Of a stretch of 64,000 nt of DNA, positions 38,396 through 48,889 are shown piece by piece (position 1 is the first letter of the stretch; the number at the start of each line of letters is the position of its first letter). A program made the translations under genes and the position numbers. The notes beneath the pieces are model-generated. The model did not search any database. It saw only the letters and a list, made by a program, of their open reading frames with translations, and was not told the origin of the DNA. The DNA comes from Microglena sp. YARC (Eukaryota; Chlorophyta; Chlorophyceae; Chlamydomonadales; Chlamydomonadaceae), in NCBI GenBank assembly GCA_022414725.1, contig CM039465.1, positions 20,713,113-20,777,112 on the forward strand. The letters run 5' to 3'.

Positions 38396-39099
38396 ATATA
38401 TACATACTCATACACCTTATCTGAGGCGAGAGCTTGAGGGGGCCAGCCCGCTTGCTTGCACAGGGGCGGACCACTAGATATCTTATTATATTGACAGAAA
38501 GCTTACAGTACGAACTTTGATGGGTCCATTCAATAAAGAACATGTATAAGTCCATTCAAATGAATTAGTAAGCCATACAGCAATTTTAGTACGAAGCGTC
38601 AAAGCTGGTATAAATTTAAGAAAACAAAACAAACAATCGGCTCTCAGGTGGCCACGGGAGATTAGCGTGCGGATGTCAGTTGCCCTGCTTTCATTCGTGT
38701 GCTATACAGTACGCGACTTAAGTAATGGCAAGAATCTGTGTTGAAAAATGGGTCCATTTTCCCTCAAAAAACGGGTCCTAGAAAAGCATGGCAAAAAATA
38801 CTTGGCAAAGGGGTCCATGGCTGGAACTGACTCAAGTTGAGACATGAGATGCAGTTGGCAAAATGACGTTTTGCTTACATGTTCTTGTTACATTCCCTTA
38901 TTACATGTTTACAAGTGTGGCACTTAGGTCCTATAGTCTGACCAAGCTTGAAGTAAAACCATGCAACAAATCGGTTCCTAGCCATATTCAATGCATATAA
39001 CAATTCAAATCAGGAGCAAAGGTGGGCTGAAGGACCGTCTAGTCCTGTGGCTTGCTTATGGGGCTGCCTAGAAGCTGCTGCTGGTAGCTGAAAATAAAA

Positions 39100-39490
39100 A
39101 CAAAGTCCCAACAGCTGAACATGCTATGGCTTTATCTGCTGGTGAACCTTGACATCAAACCTGGGCGGCTTGATCAAATCTGGGAGACACGAGACAAGAG
39201 ACATGAAAAAGGAGACAACCAAAGCAAATCGAAGAAACCAAATCATATCGAGTGGGAGCGTGAAAGGGTCCGAACCCAGACTGATTATAACATAACATGA
39301 CTGGACATGCTATGGATTTATAAGCTGGGGAACCTTGGCATCAAATCTGGGCGACATGAACAAATCTGGGAGACATGAGATATGAGAAAGGAGACAACCG
39401 TAGCGCATCGAAAAACCCAAACCCAAATCATATCAGGTGGAAGTGTGACAGGGTTCGAACCCCGACCGATTAGAACATAACATAACGTAA
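39100..39490. repeat. Copies of TRAPPC2L terminal-exon end
   Basis: Two units of about 200 bp, each with 'gctggtgaaccttggcatcaaatctgggcg' (about 39130 and 39320), the last codons and stop of TRAPPC2L. Each continues with 'acatgagaaaggagacaacc'. Confidence 0.85.
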
Positions 39491-39509
39491 CATAACTGAA
39501 CTTAACATG

Positions 39510-39623
39510 CTATGGATTTATAAGCTGGTGAACCTTGGCATCAAATCTGGGCGAGTTGATTGGCAGAGTGAAGAACGGGTTGGAGAAGGCATCTACGTAC
39601 AAACCATGTAATTGGCGTAGGAC
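39510..39623 (-). CDS. TRAPPC2L: TRAPPC2L terminal exon 5
   Basis: 114 nt from 'actctccag' to TAG; VLRQLHGLYVDAFSNPF, then a divergent tail. Confidence 0.88.
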   Translation of the reverse strand, partial: VLRQLHGLYVDAFSNPFFTLPINSPRFDAKVHQLINP

Positions 39624-42600
39624 CTGGAGAGTGTAGGAAATGCATACTAAATTAGGTGTCAAACTTTGAAACATATTATACTGTTTGTGACTATAGCTAG
39701 CTCCGGCTTACGCTATGGTGTCCTTAACTTCACGTCCTGTGAGTAACGGTGTTACACGGATGTAACAATTTCAATTTCAATTATACTGTTTGCACATAAC
39801 AAAGCATTGTCATAGACAGGCCATAGTTGACGCAAAACAATCAAGGTGGGGTGGGTGGGGTGGGGGGGATATTTTTCCCCCGTAATATATTCCGATCGCA
39901 ATACGAGACCGGAATATGAAACCTAAAAAAAAGTTCTTTTATTTGTTGACTGAAATTGACTAAAAATGACCCATACCGATCAAAATCGGAATAAGGATCC
40001 TATTTTGAGAGGGAAAAGGGAGGGAAAAAACAAAAAGGAATAAGATTTCCTCTTTTTGATTTGAAAAAATATCCCTGGGGGGGGGGGTCTTCCAACCATG
40101 AGTCCATAAGGTTTTCACATGAGCACAGTGAGTCTTACCTTTAGACACAAGTGAATTACAATACATCACATAACGTCGTTATAGACAGGCCACAGTTCAC
40201 CCAAGGCAAGCCCTGTTGTACGATATACCATATGAATATATAATATCATTGATATATCATACAATACATCTATACCGAGATCTATACTATTTATATATAT
40301 TAATCTCAACAATATCGTCATGACAACCCTAATCATGTCACACACCTTTTAACACACATACACATGTTGACGGATGCACTGTGGACTCAATGATCGACAC
40401 ATTTCACACATGTCACACACTTTTCTAATGGCACACACATACAAACACACATGGTGACTGATGCAAAGTTGATTCAATGATTGACAAGTTTCACAAATGT
40501 CACACACCTACCCAATGACACACATACACACGCACACACATGGTGACTGATGCACTGTAGATTTAATGTCTGACAAGTTTCACACAAGTCACACTCCAAC
40601 CCAATGACACGCATACACATGCACATACAAACACACATGGTGACCGATGCAATGTTGATTCAATGATTGACAAGTTTCACACAAGTCACACTCCAACCCA
40701 ATGACACGCATACACACGCACACACACATGGTGACTGATGCACTGTAGATTCAATGTCTGACAAGTTCACACATCACACACCTTTCCAATGACACACACA
40801 CGCACACACACATGGTGACTGATGCACTGTAGATTCAATGCCTGACAAGTTTCACACATGTCACACACCTTTCCAATGACACACACACGCACACACACAA
40901 ATGGTGACTGATGCAATATTGATTCAATGATTGACAAGTTTCACACACGTCACACACCTTTCCAATAACACACATACACACGCACACACACATGGTGACT
41001 GATGCACCGTGGATTCAATGATTGACAAAATTAACACATGTCACACACCTTACCAATGACACACACACACATGGTCACCGAGGCACCATGGATTCAATGA
41101 CTGACAAGTTTCACACATGTCACACACCTTTACAATGACACGCATACACACGCACACACACAAACACGCATGGTGACTGATGCAATGTTAATTCAATGAT
41201 TGAAAAATTTAACACGTCACACACCTTTCCAATGGCACACACACGCACACACATGCACACACATGGTCACCGATGCCCCGTGGATTCAATGACTGACAAG
41301 TTTCACACATGTCACACACCTTTCCAATGACGCACACACACATCGTGACGAATGCAATGTGGATTTAATGATCAACACATTTCACACATCTCACACACCT
41401 TTCCAATGGCACACACACACACACACATGGTGACCGATGCACCGTGGATTCAATGAATGACAAGTTTCACATGTCACACAAGTTTTAAATGGCACACACA
41501 CACACACACACATGGTCACCGATGCACCGTGAATTCAATGACTGACAAGTTTCACACATGTCACACACCTTTCCAGTGACGCACACGCACATACACACAC
41601 ATGGTGACCGATGCAATGTGAATTCAATGATCGACACATTTCACATACGTCACACACCTTTCCAGTGACACACATACACACGCAAAAACATGGTGGACGA
41701 TGCGCTGTGGATCCAATGATTGGAAAATCCACACATCAAGTTTCACACATGTCACACCTTTCCAATGACACACACACACATGGTGACTGATGCAATGTGG
41801 ATTTAATGATCGAAAAATTTAACACATGACAAACACCTTTCCAATGGCACACACAGACACACATGGTGACCGATGCACCGTGGATTCAAAGATTGACAAT
41901 TCCACACATGCCACACACCTTTCCAACTGCATCTTCTTTCATGACGCTCCCTTTGTCATTCACGGCAGCAATAAACTTGACGTTGGCATTACTGATGTAC
42001 CTGCCCACAGGAACCATGGAGGAAGCATTTAGCGATGCAGGTATTTAACAGTCATAGATGATGCGAATCGTTGAAGAATCGATGATTTAAAGGTAATATA
42101 TACACACACACAAGGTATACATCCTATAGACACACAAGGTATACATCCTATAGACACACAAGGTATACATCCTATAGACACACAAGGTACACATCCTATA
42201 GACACACAAGGTATACATCCTATAGACACACAAGGTATACATCCTATAGACACACAAGGTACATATAATGTATGTACACACACACAGTTGTAGATCATTG
42301 TTATTTGAAGTATTAATCTTAATGATGATGATTGTTATTATCGCAAAATTAAATTATCACTGTAGCGGGAACTCAGGGCCCCTGCCGATAAAACGATCGT
42401 TTGGTTCGTCAGTGCCTTTTTTGTTTTAGCCCCTCCTGATATCGCGGTTGGGCAAGTCCCTTAAGCCTATCTGGCTACCCCTGGACTGTAACGACATACG
42501 TACATACAATGCAGATATGGGAAGGCCAGGCAGTCAAGGTACTTCGGGGCTACACACAGCAGCTTCAATCCAGCTTAGTATGCGCCCTGCTTTCTGTGGG

Positions 42601-43814
42601 TAACGCATGGGGGGCTTGGAATTGGAAGACGGTGAGCAGTGCAGAGTTGGTTGAAAAACCATGTAACAGTCTGGTTGGAGGAGGAGGGTGCGGGCGAAGA
42701 GAAGGTAGCAGATTCGAAGGTGCTGCGGTGCAAGAGATGCGATGGTGGCATGAAAATAAATATAATAAAAGAAAATAAACGCAATACACCATGTCGGCGT
42801 GATTAAGGAAGCTGTCCAAAGGGGGTCCTCGGACAACACCAACATGGACAACACAGTGAGTGTCTTGTTCCTCACCCGTACAGCTTGTTCTCCTCGGTGG
42901 GGTACAGAAGCCCGAGGTACAGATCAGTTGGCTCAGTGGGTCTTTTCACAAGCACTGCAGGAGACAGGCATACAAGATACATGTCTCGATAGGGGAGGTA
43001 AGCAGCAAGGATTGCTGAGTGGCCGTGCATGTCTGAATACATGGAGGACAGAGTCACACGCACGCACATGCTATGTGCATACACGTACTTGAAAGACACA
43101 AAAACACATGCACATGGACAAATACATATTTACATGCGCACACACACACACATGCATGTAATCGTACATGCATAAAAGAGCACAGGCATAGCCGATATAC
43201 CTAGAATGTGCATGTATACAAGCACACAGCCGTTGGACTGATTTACCCGGACGTAAGATCGTAAACACAAACGGACACGAGGCACAGTTCTGTGCACTTG
43301 CAAGGGTATCGCAGGGTCACAGGTCATATCTAGGCACAGATTCAGGCCCAGTTATCCAGGTAACAAAGGTCATAGCCATGCACAGATCAAGCCTTCTGCC
43401 ACAGGTGTATGCATTCAAACTCGGTATTCAGGTGTTTGGCAGGCGTCACCATACCCATCTTGGAAGGGGGCACCCCCCAGATAGAAAATGAAAGGAATAG
43501 CTCTGCAAGGTTCAGATTTACTTGGCCTCATGCCACCATTCCAAATTTCCTATCTAGGCTGACTTACATTTCTCTTCAATGGTGTCTAATGAGCAATGGA
43601 CCATGTAGTGGACCTTGAGCGCTTCATCTCCTTCCGAGTTGGGGAAGGTGCGAACGTACAGAGGATTGTTCTATGGAAGGAGTTGAGGGTTTGGAGTGCA
43701 CGCGTGTTAGATCCCTCTGCAGCTCTGGCAAAGCTCAATGTATATTTTCCATGAGAAAGATGCGACAAATGGGCATCGCACCTGCGCCCCGACAATCGCC
43801 ACGGCAGCGATCAT
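39510..43814 (-). CDS. TRAPPC2L: TRAPPC2L, TRAPP complex subunit, complete (5 exons, 136 aa)
   Basis: Small longin-fold subunit of the TRAPP tethering complex, which acts in ER-Golgi and Golgi membrane traffic as part of a Rab exchange factor. Exons: 43814-43782, 43670-43568, 42954-42876, 42000-41919, 39623-39510. All introns are GT-AG, phases agree, and the total is 411 nt including TAG. Seen: MIAAVAIVGAQ start strand; NNPLYVRTFP; LKVHYMVHCSLDTIEEK; the family hallmark DLYLGLLYPTEENKLYGYIS; NVKFIAAVND; and a final LHGLYVDAFSNPF. The known family is about 140 residues, so the model is full-length. A short C-terminal tail (VHQLINP) differs from animal and plant proteins. Intron 4 carries an array of the exon 4 donor edge. 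Confidence 0.94.
39690..39775 (-). repeat. Inverted copy of the 3085-3180 repeat
   Basis: Matches 'ctatagctagctccggcttacgctatggtgtccttaacttcacgtcctgtgagtaacggtgttacacggatgtaacaa' in reverse. In TRAPPC2L intron 4. Confidence 0.85.
40330..41905. repeat. Donor-edge array of TRAPPC2L exon 4, about 18 units
   Basis: Units of 80-100 bp: 'cacacctttccaatgacacacacacgcacacacatggtgaccgatgcaatgtggattcaatgattgacaagtttcacacatgt'. 'cacacctttccaa' is the reverse complement of the exon 4 end GTTGGAAAG with its donor. Confidence 0.85.
41919..42000 (-). CDS. TRAPPC2L: TRAPPC2L exon 4
   Basis: 82 nt between 'gtgggcag' and GAAAG|GTGTGT; YISNANVKFIAAVNDKG, then SVMKEDAVGK. Confidence 0.93.
42105..42262. repeat. 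23-bp minisatellite
   Basis: Seven copies of 'acacacaaggtatacatcctatag' in TRAPPC2L intron 3. Confidence 0.95.
42358..42495 (+). repeat. Dispersed repeat family F, copy
   Basis: Complete member: 'ctcagggcccctgccgataaaacgatcgtttgg' to 'ctacccctggactgtaacgacata'. In TRAPPC2L intron 3. Confidence 0.8.
42876..42954 (-). CDS. TRAPPC2L: TRAPPC2L exon 3
   Basis: 79 nt between 'tctcctgcag' and ACGG|GTGAGG; contains DLYLGLLYPTEENKLY. Confidence 0.94.
43568..43670 (-). CDS. TRAPPC2L: TRAPPC2L exon 2
   Basis: 103 nt between 'cttccatag' and AAAT|GTAAGT; NNPLYVRTFPNSEGDEALKV, then HYMVHCSLDTIEEK. Confidence 0.94.
43782..43814 (-). CDS. TRAPPC2L: TRAPPC2L exon 1
   Basis: 33 nt, ATG to GCGCAG|GTGCGA; encodes MIAAVAIVGAQ. 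Confidence 0.9.
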
Positions 43815-44340
43815 CTAACGTGGTCGTGCGACGAGAGTGGTTGTGGAGCAAACCCGCACGACTGCAGCATGGGCGTGTTCAGGCCTCCAGAGATTGAATG
43901 AACCTCTAGTGTAACGGAACTCTAAACAATCCAGGACCTCCGCCACCGGGACCTCAGGACAGGACAGCCTGGACTTCGACTGACGCGACTTCGAATCGAC
44001 CCACCTAACGTTTCTGCGTATGAAGCACAAGCATGCACCTCGCTTTCGTGCAGGCAATAGCTAGCTACTAGCTCGAAACTCCTATACTCCGCAGACCCGC
44101 CCCAGGTTATCGCCTAAGTGTTTGCCCCGACTTGATCCGATGTCGGACAACACAAAAAATAAGTATGTCTGGCCCCCAGCCGGCCGACCTAAATACGAAA
44201 GCTCGGGATCAGACAGAGATTGGCTGACGGCCAGGATGAGCACGGAGCGCTTAGGACCGGTTACACCTCCCCCCCGGGTAAGATCAAGCCGGCCAAGGTC
44301 ACTCCCTCGTCTCTCCCTAACCCCACCCAGCCTGCACCCT
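43815..44340. promoter_or_regulatory. Presumed TRAPPC2L upstream region
   Basis: GC-richer, non-repetitive sequence immediately 5' of the TRAPPC2L start. It should hold the promoter and 5' untranslated region; no TATA box or other element could be assigned. A 'tgtaacggaac' motif at about 43909 resembles 18724. Confidence 0.35.
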
Positions 44341-44665
44341 GTGCAGGGTGTTATTAATAGGTGTCCAGGGTGTTATTAGCACGTGTTCAGGGTGTCCAGG
44401 GTTTATTAACATGTGTTCAGGTAGTTAAGGGTGTTCAGGGTGTTATTAACAGGTGTTCAGGGTGTTCAGGGTGTTATTAACAGGTGTTCAGGGTGTTCAT
44501 GGTGTTATTAACAGGTGTTCAGGGTGTTCAGGGTGTTATTAATAGGTGTTCAGGGTGTTATAGACAGGTGTTCAGAATGTTAAACACCTGTTTATGTACA
44601 TTATTGGTCAAGCATGCAGTTGTTGAACAGGTGTTTAATACCCCGAACACCTGTTTAACAGCCTG
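44340..44665. repeat. GTGTTCAGG minisatellite
   Basis: Units of 'aacaggtgttcagggtgttcagggtgttatt', about eight copies, with inverted 'aacacctgttta' at the end. Confidence 0.93.
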
Positions 44666-44669
44666 AAAA

Positions 44670-45450
44670 TGGTGTAGGCTGCCATAGGGGAAGTCTCCCT
44701 TGACTCAGTCAGGCCGCGAGCACCTTTGGAGTCCCGTAGGGCACCAGGGAAATATAATTCTCACCATCATCACATCCATGAGTTGTTTGGTAGCCAGGAT
44801 GCGGGCAAGGCAAGGCAAGGCAAATGTAATGTGCACCTAACGATGTAGAATGGAGTTGAAGTTGCTAGTGCGGTAAGGCCTGGCCTTTGATGGCTGTGGG
44901 GGGCTGTGGACACGTGCTGTGGGGGGCTGTTGACACGGGCTGTGGGGGGTCTGGATGGCTGTGGGGTGGCTGTGGGGAGCTGTTGACACGGGCTGTGTGG
45001 GGGGGCTGTGTGGACACGGACTGTGGGGGGTCTGGATGGCTGTGGGGTGGCTGTGGGGGAGCTGTTGACACGGGCTGTAGGGGGGCTGTGGACACGGACT
45101 GTGGGGGGCTCTGGATGGCTGTGGGGTGGCTGTGGGGGAGCTGTTGACACGGGCTGTGGGGGGGCTGTGGACACGGACTGTGAGGGGCTCTAGTTGGCTG
45201 TGGGATGGCTGTGGGGGAGCTGTGGGATGCTGTGGGGGGGCTGTGGACACGGACTGTGGGGGGCTCTGGATGGCTGTGGGGTAGCTGTGGGGGAGCTGTG
45301 GACGCGGGCTGCAAAATATTTGGGTGACACAAATGATGAAATGATGCAGAAGCATGCATGCATCTATGTGGCATGTGGTGGAACCTGCCAACTCGCTGTG
45401 GCTGTATCCTGGGCAGACTTGCTTCGCGAGCTATCCACGTGTGAGCCCCG
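44670..45450 (-). other. Exon-like pieces of an unassigned minus-strand gene
   Basis: Three minus-strand stretches look exonic. About 45450-45390 reads SSRSKSAQDTATASWQ before a possible donor (GGCAG|GTTCCA). About 44890-44838 reads RPYRTSNFNSILHR or an alternative frame, between 'ccacag' and TTAG|GTGCAC. About 44760-44700 reads NYISLVPYGTPKVLAA then TGA. Frames do not join unambiguously and no family is recognised. The arrays beside them (44890-45310 and 45540-47130) resemble junction arrays. Confidence 0.3.
44888..45310. repeat. GCTGTGGGG minisatellite
   Basis: Higher-order units of 'ggctgtggggtggctgtgggggagctgttgacacgggctgtggggggctgtggacacggact', about five copies; strongly G-rich on the plus strand. 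Confidence 0.93.
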
Positions 45451-45559
45451 CGTGTGAGCTGATCCCATATTCATACACCCATGTACCTCAATGCTAAGAC
45501 AGAGCCATGCATGTATCTGTGCGGCATGTGGTGGAACCTGTCGAATCAAAGTGGCTTCA

Positions 45560-45736
45560 TCCTATGTAGGCTTAGTTGACGGGTTGGCTGGCTCCATTTA
45601 AGGTGTACCCATATACATATACACACATCCATCCCCACCCACCCAAACACCCCCCCACCCCTCCACACCCACCCCCCACTAGTTGACGGGTTGGCTGGCC
45701 CATTTGAGGTGTGCCCATATACACACACTCCCCCCC

Positions 45737-45770
<34 letters not shown>

Positions 45771-45981
45771 ACCCCCCCCCCCCCCCCCCCCCCACACACA
45801 CTAGTTGACGGGTTGGCTGGCTCCATTTAAGGTGTGCCCACATACATATACACACACATCCCCCCCACCCCCCCCCACCACCCCACCCCCACCCCCCCAC
45901 ACACCCACACACATTAGTTGACGGGTTGGCTGGCCCCATTTAAAGTGTTCCCATATACATAAACACTCATCCCCCCCTCAG

Positions 45982-46027
<46 letters not shown>

Positions 46028-46265
46028 ACTCACACTAGTTGACGGGTTGGCTAGCCCCATTTAAGGTGTACCCATATACCCCCCCCCCCCCCCCCCCACA
46101 CCACACACACACAGACACAGACACACACTCACCACCACACCACACACCACCACCACACACACACACACTATTTGACGGGTTGGCTGGCCCATTTAAGGTG
46201 GACCCATATACACACAGTTCCCCCCCCTCCCCCCCCCCCCATCCCTGACACACACACTATTTGAC
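45560..46265. repeat. Tandem units with long C tracts
   Basis: Seven units of 'ttgacgggttggctggctccatttaaggtgtacccatatacacacac' followed by C-runs of up to about 30 (for example 45735-45770 and 45985-46012). Confidence 0.93.
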
Positions 46266-47140
46266 GGTTCGTGAAACCTGTCCAATCATTCTGACTTCAT
46301 CCTAGCCAGGCCTCCTTGGCAGGCTGGCTGTCCCCATTAGAGGTGTACCCATATACATATACCTGGGGAACGGCAACTAATATTAGTGTTTGAAAAACTA
46401 ATAGTAACTAATATTATTACTGTGTAACAATAATATTAGTTTTTCAAATAATTTGAAATTTTGGTGGGACGGCTCGTCCGACTAATATTAGCTAATGCAG
46501 GCTAATGTTATATAATATTATTTATTCACTATTATTATATAACATAGCCGACCCCTACATATACCCATATACCTCCCAATGCTGACACTAAGCCATGTTA
46601 TAATATGTGTGGTATATGGTGACAGATGTCCAATCATAGTGGCTTCATCCTAGGCAGGCTTGCTTGACAGGCTGGCCGTCCCCATTAGAGGTGTACCCAT
46701 GTACATATACCCATATACATATGCCCATATACCTCTCAATGCTGACACTGAGCCATGTTATAATATGTGTGGCATATGAAACTTGTCCAATCATCGTGGC
46801 TTCATCCTAGGCAAGCTTACGTGTCAGGCTGGCCGTCCCCATTAGAGGTGTAACCATATGCATATGCCCATATACCTCTCAATGAAAACACAAAGCCATG
46901 TTATAATATGTGTGGCATATGTTGACAGATGTCCAATCATAGTGGCTCCATCCTTGGCAGGCTTCCTTGAGATGCTGGCCGTCTCCATTAGAGGTGTACC
47001 CATGTACATATACTCATATACATATGCCTATATACCTCAATGCTGACACCAAGCCATGTTATAATATCTGTGGGGGCACATGGTGAACCATTTCAACTTA
47101 TAGAGGCTTCATCCTAGGCAGGCTTACTTGAGATGCTGGC
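46266..47140. repeat. Tandem repeat of about 180 bp
   Basis: Five units with 'gtccaatcatagtggcttcatcctaggcaggcttgcttgacaggctggccgtccccattagaggtgtacccat' and 'aatgctgacactgagccatgttataatatgtgtggcatatg'. The first is interrupted by the MITE at 46364. The same core occurs once in 45485-45600. Confidence 0.92.
46364..46557. mobile_element. hAT-type MITE (194 bp), perfect 8-bp duplication
   Basis: Ends TGGGGAACGGCA and reverse complement TAGGGGTCGGCT, flanked by CATATACC on both sides (46356-46363, 46558-46565). The interior is rich in 'actaatattagt' palindromes, unlike family M, while the ends are related. Confidence 0.9.
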
Positions 47141-47343
47141 CTTCCCCATTTTCTTTTTAAGCCCTTCCTATACGGTTGGGCAAGTCCCTTTGGCCTATTT
47201 GGCCTACCCCTGGACTGTAACATACATACATGGTGAAAATGTCAACACATAGTGGCTTCAACCTAGGAAGTCTTACTTGACAGGCTGGCTGCCCCCATGA
47301 CAGCTGGGCCCGTATAAATAGATCGTTGTACAGCGCTAAAAAG

Positions 47344-47542
47344 GAATGACAACGCCTGGTGGGGCGTGGTATTAAGGGAACCTCGTCTTACGGCGGTAGG
47401 GAACGGGCTGCTACTTTACCTGGACAAAGCTACCATGGCGGTTGACAGCGACCACAAACACTTAAGTGCACCCGTAGGGATTCGAACCCGGCACCTTAGT
47501 CATTCTAGGAGCTCTTCCACTGAGCCATTTGTCGAACGGGGA
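47344..47542 (-). mobile_element. tRNA-derived SINE, copy 3 (best preserved promoter)
   Basis: On the minus strand A box TGGCTCAGTGG (47527-47517) and B box GGTTCGAATCC (47488-47478) are perfect. The tRNA-like head is followed by the common body to 'ccacgccccaccaggcgttgtca'. A 34-bp 'tgtacagtgttagatcacacaatgt' repeat, five copies, adjoins at 47540-47680. Confidence 0.88.
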
Positions 47543-47769
47543 TTGTACAGTGTTAGATCACACAATGTTTGTACAGTGTTAGATCACACAATGTTTGTAC
47601 AGTGTTAGATCACACAATGTTTGTACAGTGTTAGATCACACAATGTTTGTACAGTGTTAGATCACACAATGTTTGTATGAATGTACACATGAAGAGACCA
47701 CATTTTCAAATTCAGAAAAAAACAAAATCAAAATTTCAAAATCAAAACAGATTAGCAATGTTTTATGGC

Positions 47770-47977
47770 TAGGGATCGGAAATATGATATCATATGATAT
47801 CATGTCATCATATGATATGATATGATATCATATGATGCCAGCTGTCTGACTAGGTAACTTTGGCCTGGGGCATCATATCATATGATATTAAATCATATGA
47901 CTTTTGTATGATATCATATGATATCATATGATATCATACTCGTCTTTGGTCAACATCATATGATTTGCCGTTCCCTA
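47770..47977. mobile_element. Palindromic hAT-type MITE, family M (208 bp)
   Basis: Ends TAGGGATCGGAA and reverse complement TAGGGAACGGCA; flanks TTTATGGC and CTTATGGC (8 bp, one difference). Its right third plus flank is repeated at 48053-48143. Confidence 0.9.
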
Positions 47978-48640
47978 CTTATGGCACTTGACCTCAACCC
48001 ACACAGGATCCATTGTTGTACAGCTGTGTACCCCAACTCTGTGTGTCCCCTGTCATATGACTTTTGTATGATATCATATGATATCATATGATATCATACT
48101 CGTCTTTGGTCAACATCATATGATTTGCCGTTCCCTACTTATGGCACTTTACCTCAACCCACACAGGATCCATCGTTGTACAGCTATGTACCGCAACTCC
48201 GTGTGTCCCCTGTCCGCCCCCATCTGAAGGCTGAGGGAAAGAGAAAACAGTCTCAAAATCGTATTTTTCAAAATCAAAACTGATTAGCAATTTCTTATGG
48301 CACTTAATCTCAACCCACACAGGATACATCGATGTGCTGTTGTACAGCTATGTACCGCAACTCTGTGTGTCCCCTGTCCACCCCCAGCTGACGGCTGGGG
48401 GAAAGAGAACACATTTTTAATATCACAATTTCAAAATCAAAACTAATAAGCAATGTCTTATGGCACTCCACCTCAACCCACACAGGATCCATTGTTGTAC
48501 AGCTATGTAGCGCAATGCCGCGTATCCCCTGTCCGCCCCCAGCTGACTGATGGAGGACAGAAAAAACAGTATCAATATCTTTTATTTCAAAATCAAAACT
48601 GATAAGCATTGTCTTATGGCACTTAACCTCAACCCACACA
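47978..48640. repeat. Acceptor-edge array of exon A, plus-strand gene
   Basis: Four units of about 160 bp: 'ttatggcactt(a)acctcaacccacacaggatccatcgttgtacagctatgtaccgcaactc...gtgtcccctgtccgccccc', then A-rich 'aaaatcaaaactgat'. The anchor is the acceptor CACACAG|GATCCATCG of exon A. Confidence 0.92.
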
Positions 48641-48641
48641 G

Positions 48642-48889
48642 GATCCATCGTTGTGCAGCTATGTACCGCAACGCCACGTGTCCCCTCTCCGCCCCCAGCT
48701 GTCTGGTGGTGCTGCCAAGCCTCGGAAGTCAGTCAACACATTTGGTGCCAAGAACACTCCTACCAAGTGGGTTGCACCATCTCCTCCCATTCCTGCAATG
48801 GGGATGTGCCAAGAGTGCAGCTGCAGTGGGGGCAGTGGAGCATGGGTGAACAAATACGTTGGCGGCCCGAGTCAGAACACAAAGAACAG
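48642..48889 (+). CDS. Plus-strand gene exon A
   Basis: 248 nt between 'aacccacacag' and GAACAG|GTCAGT; DPSLCSYVPQRHVSPLRPQL, then FGAKNTPTKWVAPSPPIPAM and GMCQECSCSGG. Two donor-edge copies follow at about 48900-49010. Confidence 0.75.

Noticed and set aside
44670..45450. Calling a defined gene from the minus-strand exon-like pieces
   Set aside because: Phases cannot be joined in one frame and no family is recognised; kept only as a low-confidence feature.
47478..47542. Functional tRNA gene
   Set aside because: A and B boxes are perfect, but the acceptor stem does not pair convincingly and the same body follows in three other copies; a SINE fits better.
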